This document shows, one piece after another, positions 8,140 to 15,446 of a stretch of DNA of 51,485 nucleotides; position 1 is the first letter of the stretch, and every line of letters begins with the position of its first letter. Both the position numbers and the translations under genes were made by a program. The notes beneath the pieces are model-generated. The model ran no database searches. It worked only from the letters and a program-made list of their open reading frames with translations, and was not told the origin of the DNA. This DNA comes from a bacterium 1xD42-67 (GTDB lineage: Bacteria > Bacillota > Clostridia > Oscillospirales > Oscillospiraceae), in contig RAYO01000030.1 in assembly GCA_003612335.1 (NCBI GenBank), forward strand, positions 1 through 51,485, read 5' to 3'.

Positions 8140-9132
8140 TCAGATCCCGCCCTGGATCAGGGCGGCGGCCAGCCGGACGCACTGCTCCGCGTCGTCCAGG
8201 TCGGCGGTCTCCGCCGGGGTGTGGATATACCGGCAGGGGATGGAGATCCCCCCGGCGCGCGCCCCCATACGGGCGGTGTGGATGGCTCCGGCGTCGGTCC
8301 CGCCTGCCCGCATGATATCCCGCTGGACGGGGATTCCCTGGGCCTGGGCCAGCTCCTCCAAACGGGCCACCACCTTTGGGTGGCAGATGACGGAGGAGTC
8401 CATCACCTTCACGGCGGCGCCCCCGCCCAGCCGGACAGTGCCGCCCTTCTCAGAGCCGGGGGTGTCGTCCACGTCGGTGACGTCCACCGCGATCCCCACC
8501 TCCGGCTCCACCTGCCAGGCGGCGGTGCGTGCGCCCCGCAGGCCCACCTCCTCCTGGACGGTGAAGACCAGATACAGGTCGCAGGCGGGCTGCGGGACCC
8601 GTTCCAGGACGGCCAGGAGGACGGCGCAGGCGATCCGGTCGTCCAGATAGGGGGCAGTCACCCGGCTCCCCTGGATCCGGACCGCTCCATCGTAAACGGC
8701 GGTGTCCCCCACCTGGACCAGCGTCCGGGCCTCCGCCTCGTCCCGGGCCCCGATGTCCAAAAAGCACTGATCCAGCCGCAGCTTGCCGAAGTCGGCCTTC
8801 TCCTCCGGGACGAACACCCCCCGGACGCCGTTTTGGAAGCGCACCGGGGCATAGGCCGCTTCCTTGGCAGACAGGCCCCCGAGCCGCCCCGCCCGGAGGA
8901 AGCCCTCCTTCTCGATGTGGGTGACGATGAAGCCGATCGAATCCATGTGGGCGGCGAACATCACCCGGGGGCCCGGGCCTCTCTTGTGGACGATCAGGCT
9001 GCCCAGGGCGTCTTCCGTCACCTCGTCGGCATAGGGCCGGGCCAGCCGGGCGATCCGGTCCCGGATCCCTCCCTCGTCCCCCGAGGGGCCATGGGCGGGG
9101 ATCAGTTCCTTCAAAAGTTCTGCGATCTCCAT
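8140..9132 (-). CDS. M42 family glutamyl/leucyl aminopeptidase (FrvX-like)
   Basis: M42 peptidases are cytoplasmic dinuclear-zinc aminopeptidases that form large tetrahedral assemblies. The start is the ATG of MEIAELLKEL with GGAAAGGAG upstream, giving 330 aa, a normal length. Metal and catalytic residues are visible: H62 in AAHMDS, D164 in YLDDR, E194-E195 in QEEVG, D218 in VDVTD and H304 in IHTPAE. The protein therefore looks active. It sits alone between a REP-like stretch and the convergent 64-aa gene. Confidence 0.93.
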   Translation of the reverse strand: MEIAELLKELIPAHGPSGDEGGIRDRIARLARPYADEVTEDALGSLIVHKRGPGPRVMFAAHMDSIGFIVTHIEKEGFLRAGRLGGLSAKEAAYAPVRFQNGVRGVFVPEEKADFGKLRLDQCFLDIGARDEAEARTLVQVGDTAVYDGAVRIQGSRVTAPYLDDRIACAVLLAVLERVPQPACDLYLVFTVQEEVGLRGARTAAWQVEPEVGIAVDVTDVDDTPGSEKGGTVRLGGGAAVKVMDSSVICHPKVVARLEELAQAQGIPVQRDIMRAGGTDAGAIHTARMGARAGGISIPCRYIHTPAETADLDDAEQCVRLAAALIQGGI

Positions 9133-9210
9133 CTGATGAGCTCCTTTCCACATTTCTCGCTGTGCCGGTCCCGGCGCAGTCCTCTCAGGCATCCGCAGGA
9201 TCCTCCCATC

Positions 9211-9262
9211 CCGGTCCCCTGCCGCCTGGCGCGGGAGACCGGCGGATGAGACGCGCCCCTAC
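9211..9262 (-). repeat. degenerate REP-like palindromic stretch after the DUF1576 gene
   Basis: On the minus strand this begins GTAGGGGCGCG (9262-9252), the same head as other short palindromes here. It contains interleaved complementary arms: GGCGCG/CGCGCC (9228-9233, 9252-9257) and CCGGTC/GACCGG (9211-9216, 9237-9242). The TAG in the head is the stop codon of the DUF1576 gene. Confidence 0.4.
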
Positions 9263-10623
9263 TCCTCCTCCTTGATGGTGTGGGGATCTGGGGGGACCAC
9301 AGGCCGGTCACCCTCCAGCTGGTCGAAGTAGTCCTCCTCCTGGAGGACGGGCTTGCGGTGGCGGGCGATGGCCATGATGGTGGGGTAGAGGACGATGGCG
9401 ATCAGTCCGCCGGAGAAGCCGTTGTTATACAAGTTCATCCCCGCCACAGGGGACCCGGTGTACAGCACCACCGAGGAGTGGAGGAACCCGGCCAGCACCC
9501 CATAGATCCAGCCGAAGTAGCCGGCGATGGGGGCCAAAGTGGTGCAGAACAGGCAGGCCAGCTGGACGGCAGAATCGGTGAGGGACCACTCCATCACCAC
9601 GCTGCCCAGAGCCACCCCGGCCATGACGGGCAGGATGTTGCCCGCGTGTTTGCCGAAGGCGGAGAAGCCCATCACGGTGAGGATGCCCCCCACGGTGGGG
9701 CCGTTCAGATCCCCTCCGGTGAGGAGGATGTAGGACATGCCGATCAGGCCGTTCACCCCGATGTTGATCGCCACAGGGGCGGGGCCGAACATACGCAGGT
9801 AGTCGCTGGGGGCGCGGCCGCTGGTCTGGAGCAGACGGCGGTAGCCCGCCCAGGCGGCCCACACCGGCTTGCCGGAGAAGAACAGCCCGCCCAGGATCAG
9901 CAGCACGCAGATCCCGGCCAGCATCGCGCCGAAGTGGAGGTCATAGCCCTGGGCCCAGCGGTAGTGGGTGGTGGGGTCCGCCCCCAGAGAGGCCATCAGG
10001 GGCACACAGATGAAGGCCACCAGCCCGCAGGCGAAGCCCACATTGTACAGGTTCATGCCGTTTTGGATCCGGTAGGTGTAGGTGGCCAGGGGGGGCATGA
10101 TGAAGCCGATCGTCACCCCCACCAGCACGCCTTCCATCGGCCCGCCCCAGCCGTTGTCCAGGGCGATATAGCTGACGATGGGGGCCAGGGCGGTGGCCAT
10201 CAGGCCGATGCCCATATAGCCCCCCGCCGGTTCCCGCCGGGCCTTGGTATACAGCCAGGTGCCCAGGAGGATGGGCCAGATGTTGACGAAGTTCTTCCCG
10301 AAGAGGGAGAAGCCGGACATCAGCCCCATCTCCACCAGGGTCATGCCGTTGAGGGTGTCCCGAGACAGATAGAGGACGCTCACCGTGATACCGGTGACGA
10401 TGGCAGAGTTCACCAGTGCCGCCCCCGGTCCGGCCACCAGCACGTAGTCGGTGATCAGGGCGTCCTCGGTGGTGATGATGGTGTACAGCCCCCTCCAGAT
10501 CGCTGCCGGGCTGTCCATCACGAAGCCGGCCAGGGCCAGAAGGATGACGTAGGCCCACAGATAAGGGAACATCTTGTCGTATCGGGCCTGGTGCTCGTGG
10601 TGCAGGAGATGGAAAAATCCCAT
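9259..10623 (-). CDS. DUF1576 domain membrane protein
   Basis: This 454-aa protein matches the DUF1576 family of Firmicutes membrane proteins. It has about twelve transmembrane segments and an internal two-fold similarity: GMTLVEMGLMSGFSLFGKN in the first half and GPTVGGILTVMGFSAFGKHAGN in the second, each followed by N-I-(W/L)-P. NLYNVGFACG and NLYNNGFSGG form another repeated pair. Such pseudo-repeats are typical of secondary transporters, so a transport role is inferred; the substrate is unknown. It lies 6 nt after ribF, probably as the last gene of the truB-ribF unit. Confidence 0.85.
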   Translation of the reverse strand: MGFFHLLHHEHQARYDKMFPYLWAYVILLALAGFVMDSPAAIWRGLYTIITTEDALITDYVLVAGPGAALVNSAIVTGITVSVLYLSRDTLNGMTLVEMGLMSGFSLFGKNFVNIWPILLGTWLYTKARREPAGGYMGIGLMATALAPIVSYIALDNGWGGPMEGVLVGVTIGFIMPPLATYTYRIQNGMNLYNVGFACGLVAFICVPLMASLGADPTTHYRWAQGYDLHFGAMLAGICVLLILGGLFFSGKPVWAAWAGYRRLLQTSGRAPSDYLRMFGPAPVAINIGVNGLIGMSYILLTGGDLNGPTVGGILTVMGFSAFGKHAGNILPVMAGVALGSVVMEWSLTDSAVQLACLFCTTLAPIAGYFGWIYGVLAGFLHSSVVLYTGSPVAGMNLYNNGFSGGLIAIVLYPTIMAIARHRKPVLQEEDYFDQLEGDRPVVPPDPHTIKEEE

Positions 10624-10629
10624 TGGCTG

Positions 10630-11577
10630 TCACGCCCCCTTAAAAAATCCCCTCGTCTGTTCTGTGTTCCTCCGGATCTCCTCCGCCAGGGCCTCCATAG
10701 AGGGGAACCTCCGCTCCGGACGCAGGTATTTGTAAAATCCCATCTCCACTGTGCGCCCGTAGAGGTCACCGTCAAAGTCCAGGATGAAGCCCTCCACCGT
10801 CACCCGGTCCCCGTCGGCCACCGTGGGCCGGATCCCCACGTTGGTCACCGCCAGGTAGGGCCCCTCCCCCGGGAGGGGCCGGGCCCCTGAGGGCTCGTGA
10901 CCGTCGGGGCAGACGGGGAGCACCCGGACCTTGGTGGCGTACACACCGAAGGCGGGGAGGATCACCCCGTCCGGGATGGACAGGTTCACCGTGGGGAAGC
11001 CCAGGGCGGTCCCCAGCCGCTTGCCGTGGGCCACCTGCCGGGTGAACTGGAAGGGGTGGCCCAGGAACTCCACTGCCCGCTCCATCTCCCCCTGGGCGAT
11101 GAGGGAACGGATGTAGGTGGAGGAGACGGTGGTCCCGTCTAGCTCCACCTTGGGGATGATGTCGCAGCCCACCCCCAGCTGGGCACACTTCTCCTTCAGC
11201 CGCTGGGGATCCCCCTTGCCCTTGTAGCCGAAACGGAAGTCGTGGCCGGCTACCACATGGACCGCCCCGTGCTGTCCGACCAGGTAGTCTGTGATGAACG
11301 CCTCCCAGTCCATGCGCTGCATGGTGTGGAAGGGGGCGATCACCACCTCCTGGATCCCGTACAGCTGAGCCATCAGACTGGTCCGGTCCTCCACGGTGGA
11401 CAGCAGGGGGATGTCCTGTCCGGTGAGGGCGGCGGTGGGGCTCTCGTCGAAGGTGAAAGCCGCCGGCGCCGCCCCCAGGCGGTCCGCCGTCTCCTTCACC
11501 TGCCGGAGCAGGGCCCCGTGGCCCAGATGCACCCCGTCGAAAAAGCCCAGGGCGATCACTCTGCGTTGTTTCTCCAT
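10630..11577 (-). CDS. ribF: bifunctional riboflavin kinase / FAD synthetase
   Basis: RibF phosphorylates riboflavin to FMN and adenylates FMN to FAD. The N-terminal nucleotidyltransferase domain shows GFFDGVHLGH (11-20, with the HxGH motif) and SSTYIRSLI. The C-terminal flavokinase domain shows GFPTVNL (about 194-200) and a conserved TNVG segment. The 315-aa length is normal. It follows truB by 6 nt in the classic rbfA-nrnA-truB-ribF order. No FMN riboswitch is visible upstream, so it is probably expressed with the translation operon rather than flavin-controlled. Confidence 0.95.
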   Translation of the reverse strand: MEKQRRVIALGFFDGVHLGHGALLRQVKETADRLGAAPAAFTFDESPTAALTGQDIPLLSTVEDRTSLMAQLYGIQEVVIAPFHTMQRMDWEAFITDYLVGQHGAVHVVAGHDFRFGYKGKGDPQRLKEKCAQLGVGCDIIPKVELDGTTVSSTYIRSLIAQGEMERAVEFLGHPFQFTRQVAHGKRLGTALGFPTVNLSIPDGVILPAFGVYATKVRVLPVCPDGHEPSGARPLPGEGPYLAVTNVGIRPTVADGDRVTVEGFILDFDGDLYGRTVEMGFYKYLRPERRFPSMEALAEEIRRNTEQTRGFFKGA

Positions 11578-11583
11578 CGGATA

Positions 11584-12456
11584 TCACACCTCGAAAAAGC
11601 TTTTGATCGTAGCCAGTTTCCCGTCTTTGGCCTGGCACAGGACCAAAAACTCTCCATTTTGGGAATACACCCGATATTCTCCGGGGGCCAGAGAGGGCAT
11701 GACTGCGGTCATGCCGTTGCGGATCTTTTTCTCTGCCTCAGCGCTTTTCAGCGCAAGCACCGGCCTGCCGGCGAACAGGCAGTCCACCGGAAGCAGCAGG
11801 GACGCCGGGTCCGCTTCTGTCTGGATCTGTTCCAGGCTGACGGCTTCCTCCAGGGTAAAGCCCGCTGCCATCGTCCGCCGCAGGGAGGCCATACACCCTC
11901 CGCAGCCCAGGGCCTGGCCGATGTCGTGACAGAGGGTGCGGATATAGGTACCCTTGGTACAGCGGACCCGAATCGTGTAAAGTCCATCTCCTTGCTTATC
12001 CAGGATCTCCAAGGTCTTTATGGTGACAGCCCTGGCAGGACGTTCTACTTCACGGCCCTTGCGGGCCAGCTCATAGAGCTTCTTGCCATTGATCTTGATG
12101 GCGGAGTACATAGGGGGGATCTGCATGATGTCCCCCCGGAACTGCTCCAGGACCGCCTCCAGCTGTTCCCGGCTGACGCAGGCGGGCCGTGTCTCCAGGA
12201 CTTCGCCGGTGATGTCCTGGGTGTTGGTGATGACGCCTAGTTTTAGACCGGCGATATATTCCTTGTCGGACTTCTCCGCGAACTCCACTGCCCGGGTGGC
12301 CCGGCCGATGAAGACGGGCAGGATGCCCGTTGCCATGGGATCCAGGGTCCCCCCGTGGCCCACCCGTTTCTCGTGGAAGACCCCCCTCAGCTTGGCGCAT
12401 ACGTCCATGGAGGTCCAGCCTGCGGGCTTGTCGATGATCAAGATTCCACTGGCCAT
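11584..12456 (-). CDS. truB: tRNA pseudouridine(55) synthase
   Basis: TruB makes pseudouridine 55 in the T-loop of tRNAs. The start is the ATG of MASGILIIDKPAG with a GAGAGGGGG site, giving 290 aa. The catalytic aspartate is D39 in GGTLDPMATG. The KPAGWTS and IPPMYSAIK motifs and a C-terminal PUA-like region are present. A leader of about 60 nt with two back-to-back hairpins and a possible promoter lies upstream, so truB-ribF may have its own start separate from nrnA. Confidence 0.95.
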   Translation of the reverse strand: MASGILIIDKPAGWTSMDVCAKLRGVFHEKRVGHGGTLDPMATGILPVFIGRATRAVEFAEKSDKEYIAGLKLGVITNTQDITGEVLETRPACVSREQLEAVLEQFRGDIMQIPPMYSAIKINGKKLYELARKGREVERPARAVTIKTLEILDKQGDGLYTIRVRCTKGTYIRTLCHDIGQALGCGGCMASLRRTMAAGFTLEEAVSLEQIQTEADPASLLLPVDCLFAGRPVLALKSAEAEKKIRNGMTAVMPSLAPGEYRVYSQNGEFLVLCQAKDGKLATIKSFFEV

Positions 12457-12479
12457 CTGGGGCCCCCTCTCTCTAAGAT

Positions 12480-12541
12480 GATACGTTCCGTATCGTCCGC
12501 TCAGGGCGGACATTTATACTAATAGTGATATTTCGCAAGAT
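12480..12541 (-). promoter_or_regulatory. possible truB promoter and structured leader
   Basis: On the minus strand a weak -35 ATCTTG (12536-12541) and TATAAA (12513-12518) are 17 nt apart. Just downstream are two adjacent perfect hairpins: GTCCGC/GCGGAC (12495-12511) and GATACG/CGTATC (12480-12494). The promoter is tentative. Confidence 0.4.
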
Positions 12542-12611
12542 GATACACCCGGAAAGGCGGGGCATTTGCCTGTTTTAGGGCACCAAAAGAGCGATCGTAG
12601 GGCGTTTTCCG

Positions 12612-12636
12612 GGATGTCCGCCTGTGGCGGACATCC
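12612..12636 (-). terminator. hairpin downstream of nrnA
   Basis: GGATGTCCGCC (12612-12622) and GGCGGACATCC (12626-12636) form a perfect 11-bp stem with a 3-nt loop, directly after the nrnA stop. The minus-strand continuation is CGGAAAA with no U run. It may reduce read-through into truB. The GGCGGACAT arm recurs once in the truB leader at about 12506. Confidence 0.6.
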
Positions 12637-12639
12637 TCT

Positions 12640-13602
12640 TCACCCCTCTCCCCGGATCTGCTCGATGGCGGCGATGACGGCCTGACGGACCGTCTCCATG
12701 GTGCCCTCCGCCATAGCCCCCGCCGCCGCCGCGTGACCGCCGCCGCCCAGCAGGGCGCAGACGGCGGAGGCGTTCAGATCGCCGGGGTCGGTGCGCAGGG
12801 AGATCTTCACGTGGCCGTCCCGGGTCTCCTTCAGGGTGGCCCCGTTCTTGACTCCCTCGATCTGCCCCACGAAGGCGGAGATATCGTCCATGTCCCGCTC
12901 GCTGGCCCCCACCTGGTCGATCATGGCGGTGGTGAGGAAGACCAGGGCGGTGGTCCCGCTGTCCCGCAGCTCCAGCCCCTGGATCAGCAGGCTCTCCAGC
13001 TCCAGCCGTTTGAAGGTCTTGGTCCGGAAGAACCTCCGGTTGATAGGGTAGGGGTCGAAGCCGGTCTCCATCAGGGCGGCGGCGGTGCGGTGGATGGCGG
13101 CGTCGGTGTTGCTGTATTGGAAGCAGCCGCAGTCGGTGGACACCGCCACATAGAGGGCCTCGCCGATCTCGGGCGTGAGGGCCGTGAACTGGGACACGAT
13201 CTGGAAGACGATCTGCCCGCAGGCTGCGGCCCCGCTGTCCAGACAGGTCCGGGCGGCGAAGAACTCCTGGCTGGGGTGATGGTCGATGGCCAGATCCACC
13301 CGGTCCAGATACTGCTTCGCCCTCTCCGGGAAGAGGGACCGGGCCGCTATGTCCACCGACACCACTGTGTCGGGGACGAAGCCCTCCGGCGGGACGAGCC
13401 CTTCCAGATAGGGGGTGAACAGCGCGGTGGCCTCGGCGTTGTCCAGCACATAGGCGGTCTTGCCGATCTGCCTCAGCGCCCGGCACAGCCCGGCGGCACA
13501 GCCGATCGTGTCCCCGTCGGGGCGCACGTGGGTGAGGATCAGATAGCCGTCACGGGAGGTGAGGAAAGCGGCCGCTTGGTCCTTATCGATCCTATCCATC
13601 AT
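12640..13602 (-). CDS. nrnA: DHH/DHHA1 phosphoesterase (NrnA-like oligoribonuclease / pAp phosphatase)
   Basis: NrnA degrades short RNA oligonucleotides and can dephosphorylate pAp. The 320-aa protein has the DHH-family metal motifs: HVRPDGD (25-31), a VDIAARS segment, AIDHHPS near residue 115 and the C-terminal DHHA1 glycine-rich LGGGGHAAAAG near 283. The ATGATG start overlaps the rbfA stop, with GGAGGACGA inside rbfA as the ribosome binding site. The rbfA-nrnA-truB-ribF order is the usual one in Firmicutes. Confidence 0.92.
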   Translation of the reverse strand: MMDRIDKDQAAAFLTSRDGYLILTHVRPDGDTIGCAAGLCRALRQIGKTAYVLDNAEATALFTPYLEGLVPPEGFVPDTVVSVDIAARSLFPERAKQYLDRVDLAIDHHPSQEFFAARTCLDSGAAACGQIVFQIVSQFTALTPEIGEALYVAVSTDCGCFQYSNTDAAIHRTAAALMETGFDPYPINRRFFRTKTFKRLELESLLIQGLELRDSGTTALVFLTTAMIDQVGASERDMDDISAFVGQIEGVKNGATLKETRDGHVKISLRTDPGDLNASAVCALLGGGGHAAAAGAMAEGTMETVRQAVIAAIEQIRGEG

Positions 13603-13985
13603 TCGTCCTCCAAGATGATATGGGCGTTGGCCGGATTCTCCGGCTTGACTACCTCGGGATCCCGGAGCATCTCCAGGATCTTGGCCCCCTTGGCCATGGA
13701 ATCGTCCCCGACGAAGGTGAGCTCCGGGGTGCTGCGCAGGTCCAGGGCCCGGCCCAGCTCCCGCCGGAGATACCCGGCGGCGGACTTCAGGCCCTTGAGC
13801 ACCTGTTCGCTGTCCCCCTTGTCCAGCACCGAGATATAGACCTTGGCATACTTCAGGTCCGGGGTCACGTCTGCCGCCGTCACCGAGATCATCCCCCGTA
13901 CCCGGGGGTCCTTCACCGTGGGGATCAGGGCGGCCAGCTCCCGCTGGACCTCCTCATTGATGCGTCCGATTCGATTGCTCGCCAT
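13599..13985 (-). CDS. rbfA: 30S ribosome-binding factor A
   Basis: RbfA is a KH-fold assembly factor for 16S rRNA 5' maturation and cold adaptation. The start is the ATG of MASNRIGRINEEVQ, giving 128 aa. The family segments KDPRVRG, KYAKVYISVL, GYLRRELGRALDLRSTPEL and a charged tail are present. Its ribosome binding site GAGGAGG begins in the last bases of the DUF559 gene upstream. Normally rbfA follows infB directly; here about 1.5 kb of accessory sequence intervenes. Confidence 0.95.
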   Translation of the reverse strand: MASNRIGRINEEVQRELAALIPTVKDPRVRGMISVTAADVTPDLKYAKVYISVLDKGDSEQVLKGLKSAAGYLRRELGRALDLRSTPELTFVGDDSMAKGAKILEMLRDPEVVKPENPANAHIILEDE

Positions 13986-13996
13986 AGTGTTCCTCC

Positions 13997-14368
13997 TCAC
14001 ATCATTTCCAGTCTTTGGTCTGCCTCCATTTGGATCCTTCGGCAAACTCCTAAAAAGTCCTTTTCGATCTCCTCATTGGTGAACCGCAGGACCTTTAACT
14101 CCAGCGCCTCCAAATAGTCTGTCCGGATTTGGTCATATTCGATCAGCCCGTGCTCATCATAGTGTTGGCTGCCATCTAATTCGACGACCAGTTTCGCCTT
14201 GTGGCAGAAAAAATCGACGATATAGCTGTCGATGATCCTCTGCCGATTCCATCTCGGGGAGGCGGTGCGCAGAAAGCCGTACCACAGCCGCCGCTCCGCC
14301 GGTGTCGGCTCATTGCGCAGCTGTGAGGAATGAGGCCTCTGTCCTTTGTTCCGAGGCAAAAAAGCCAT
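13997..14368 (-). CDS. DUF559 domain protein, PD-(D/E)XK-type endonuclease
   Basis: The start chosen is the ATG of MAFLPRNKGQ, preceded by GGGGGAGGTGG. The 123-aa product matches the DUF559 family, related to Vsr and restriction-endonuclease folds. Visible are RNEPTPAERRLWY near the N-terminus and the nuclease core YIVDFFCHKAKLVVELDGSQH (D, then E-x-D). The LRFTNEEIEKDF segment near the C-terminus is also typical. Its stop overlaps the rbfA ribosome binding site, so rbfA is now downstream of this nuclease. The reading frame stays open upstream through most of the hairpin array. Its role is unknown; such genes are often linked to repeats or mobile DNA. Confidence 0.85.
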   Translation of the reverse strand: MAFLPRNKGQRPHSSQLRNEPTPAERRLWYGFLRTASPRWNRQRIIDSYIVDFFCHKAKLVVELDGSQHYDEHGLIEYDQIRTDYLEALELKVLRFTNEEIEKDFLGVCRRIQMEADQRLEMM

Positions 14369-14419
14369 ACCAGCCACCTCCCCCGTCTCTCCTCCCTCCG
14401 TCCCGTCCGTAGGCGACAA

Positions 14420-14652
14420 GGCTCCTTTTCCCCGCAAGGGGGACGCGATATCCGTAAGCGGCAAAGCCGCTAACGGATATCCAGTGAAAGGAGCCGTCAG
14501 CCGAAGGCTGACTGAGGATCGTGTTCGGCGAAGCCGAACATACGAAGTGAATAAGGATCGCAAAACCGTGTTTGCTCCGCATATTTTGGCTTCGCCAAAA
14601 TGCAATCCTCCGCCCCAGTTTGCGAACTGGGGCACCTCCTTTCAAAAGGAGG
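14420..14652. repeat. mosaic hairpin array, copy A
   Basis: This 233-bp stretch is a chain of palindromes. Examples are AAAGGAGG/CCTCCTTT at 14635-14652, a 16-bp nested stem at 14447-14481 with one mismatch (arms beginning GATATCCGT), and an outer pair GGCTCCTTT (14420-14428) with AAAGGAGCC (14487-14495). GTTCGGC/GCCGAAC and GTCAGCC/GGCTGAC stems lie between them. Read in reverse complement it aligns with copy B at 44405-44580: the linkers GGAGGATTG, GCGGAGCAAAC and ACTTCGTATG are shared, while several stems differ with compensating changes. Together with its margins it accounts for the 309-nt gap between the DUF559 gene and the XRE gene. Confidence 0.85.
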
Positions 14653-14677
14653 CTTGCCGCTGCGGCGGGACGGGGGT

Positions 14678-14896
14678 TTACCGCCGCTCCCGCACGTCGG
14701 AGCGGCCCATCAGGTAGTCCAGACTGACATCAAAGAAGTCGGCAATGGCAACCAACCCAGGTACATCTGGATAGCGTTCCCGATACTCATAGCATTGGTA
14801 GGAACGCTCTTTGATGCCCAAAATCTCTGCCATTTCAGACTGCTTCATTCTTCGCTCTTTTCGCAGTGCTTTAATACGTGAAGAAAAATCTTCCAC
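14678..14896 (-). CDS. XRE-family helix-turn-helix regulator, 72 aa
   Basis: The start is inferred to be the GTG at 14896, which has GGAG 6 nt upstream; no ATG upstream gives a sensible product. The protein is a minimal HTH_3 domain: RIKALRKERRMKQSEMAEILGIKERSYQCYE, then the usual VAIADFFDVSLDYLMGRSD end. It is divergent from a small DUF6809-like gene, with a 13-bp inverted repeat between them that is the likely operator. A second regulator of the same size and layout occurs at 44927. Codon use and lower GC than infB suggest acquired DNA. Confidence 0.85.
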   Translation of the reverse strand: MEDFSSRIKALRKERRMKQSEMAEILGIKERSYQCYEYRERYPDVPGLVAIADFFDVSLDYLMGRSDVRERR

Positions 14897-14912
14897 TTTT
14901 TGCTCCAACCCC

Positions 14913-14958
14913 TTGACACGCGCTATAAGTTCGAATATAATTGTTTTCGAACTTATAG
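14913..14958 (+). promoter_or_regulatory. consensus sigma-A promoter overlapped by a 13-bp inverted-repeat operator
   Basis: TTGACA (14913-14918) and TATAAT (14936-14941) are perfect consensus boxes with a 17-nt spacer, reading toward the 89-aa gene. The arms CTATAAGTTCGAA (14923-14935) and TTCGAACTTATAG (14946-14958) form a perfect 13-bp inverted repeat around the -10 box. Binding of the adjacent XRE protein here would block this promoter and probably its own. Confidence 0.88.
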
Positions 14959-14990
14959 TTCGGAAACATAATACATGAGGAGTGATGAAA

Positions 14991-15260
14991 ATGCAAGACC
15001 TGATCGTCGAAATGCTGTGGCACAACACTGAGATCGACGAGGCCGCCGACCGGCTGCGTCAGGCGCTGCCTGGCGCTCGAGAGGCCGAGGAGGCGTATCA
15101 CGCCCTCGCGGAACAAGTGAGGCAGATCGTCGGATACGAGCTGTACGACCGGTATTTCTCCCAGCTCATGCGCTACACCGGTCACGAGGTCCAGGCTTAC
15201 TACTCTCTGGGCCTAGGTTTACGTCAGGACATCGTCCAGGCGCTGGGGGTGCAGGGCTAA
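14991..15260 (+). CDS. small protein, DUF6809-like, 89 aa
   Basis: The ATG at 14991 is 8 nt after GAGGAG and is preferred over an ATG at 14985, which is too close. The product is an acidic helical protein (MQDLIVEMLWHNTEID...). Near the C-terminus YYSLGLGLRQDIVQAL resembles the F..GFRLG.R pattern of DUF6809-type proteins, including the one at 44612-44839. It has no membrane segment. It is driven by a near-perfect promoter under apparent XRE control and ends at a strong bidirectional terminator. The family assignment is moderate and the function unknown. Confidence 0.75.
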   Translation: MQDLIVEMLWHNTEIDEAADRLRQALPGAREAEEAYHALAEQVRQIVGYELYDRYFSQLMRYTGHEVQAYYSLGLGLRQDIVQALGVQG

Positions 15261-15269
15261 AAGCAAACC

Positions 15270-15293
15270 GGGGCGGGCGAAAGCGCCCGCCCC
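15270..15293. terminator. bidirectional terminator
   Basis: GGGGCGGGCG (15270-15279) pairs perfectly with CGCCCGCCCC (15284-15293) around an AAAG loop. It lies 9 nt past the plus-strand 89-aa gene. On the minus strand it is 6 nt past the 48-aa ORF, where GGTTTGCTTTT follows. It would end both transcripts, including the one from nusA-infB. Confidence 0.85.
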
Positions 15294-15299
15294 GATCAT

Positions 15300-15446
15300 T
15301 CAGTCTTCTAAAACCTTTTGGAGATTTTCAATGACCTTTTTCAACTTTTCGTCTCGCTTCTCGGGGGTGTTCTCCCCTTGAATCTCAACCAGGTCGTCCA
15401 ACACAAAACGAATGAACCCTTTGAACTGGCTGTCAGTCATTCCCAT
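15300..15446 (-). CDS. small acidic protein downstream of infB, 48 aa
   Basis: The minus strand reads ATG GGA ATG ACT GAC AGC ... to TGA at 15300, with AGAAAGGAG 8-9 nt before the first ATG. The product begins MGMTDSQFKGFIRFVLDD and ends KLKKVIENLQKVLED, a helical protein like short conserved ORFs seen in gut Firmicutes (MTD.QFK...). It starts 35 nt after the infB stop and is followed by the strong hairpin at 15270-15293, so it would be the last cistron of the infB transcript. Confidence 0.72.
   Translation of the reverse strand: MGMTDSQFKGFIRFVLDDLVEIQGENTPEKRDEKLKKVIENLQKVLED

Noticed and set aside
14369..14635. N-terminal extension of the DUF559 protein through the array
   Set aside because: The translated array is repetitive, has no homologous domain and lacks a ribosome binding site; the ATG at 14368 has a strong one.
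14405..14652. Hairpin array A as a CRISPR array
   Set aside because: There are no equal-length repeats separated by unique spacers, and no cas genes; the units are different palindromes.
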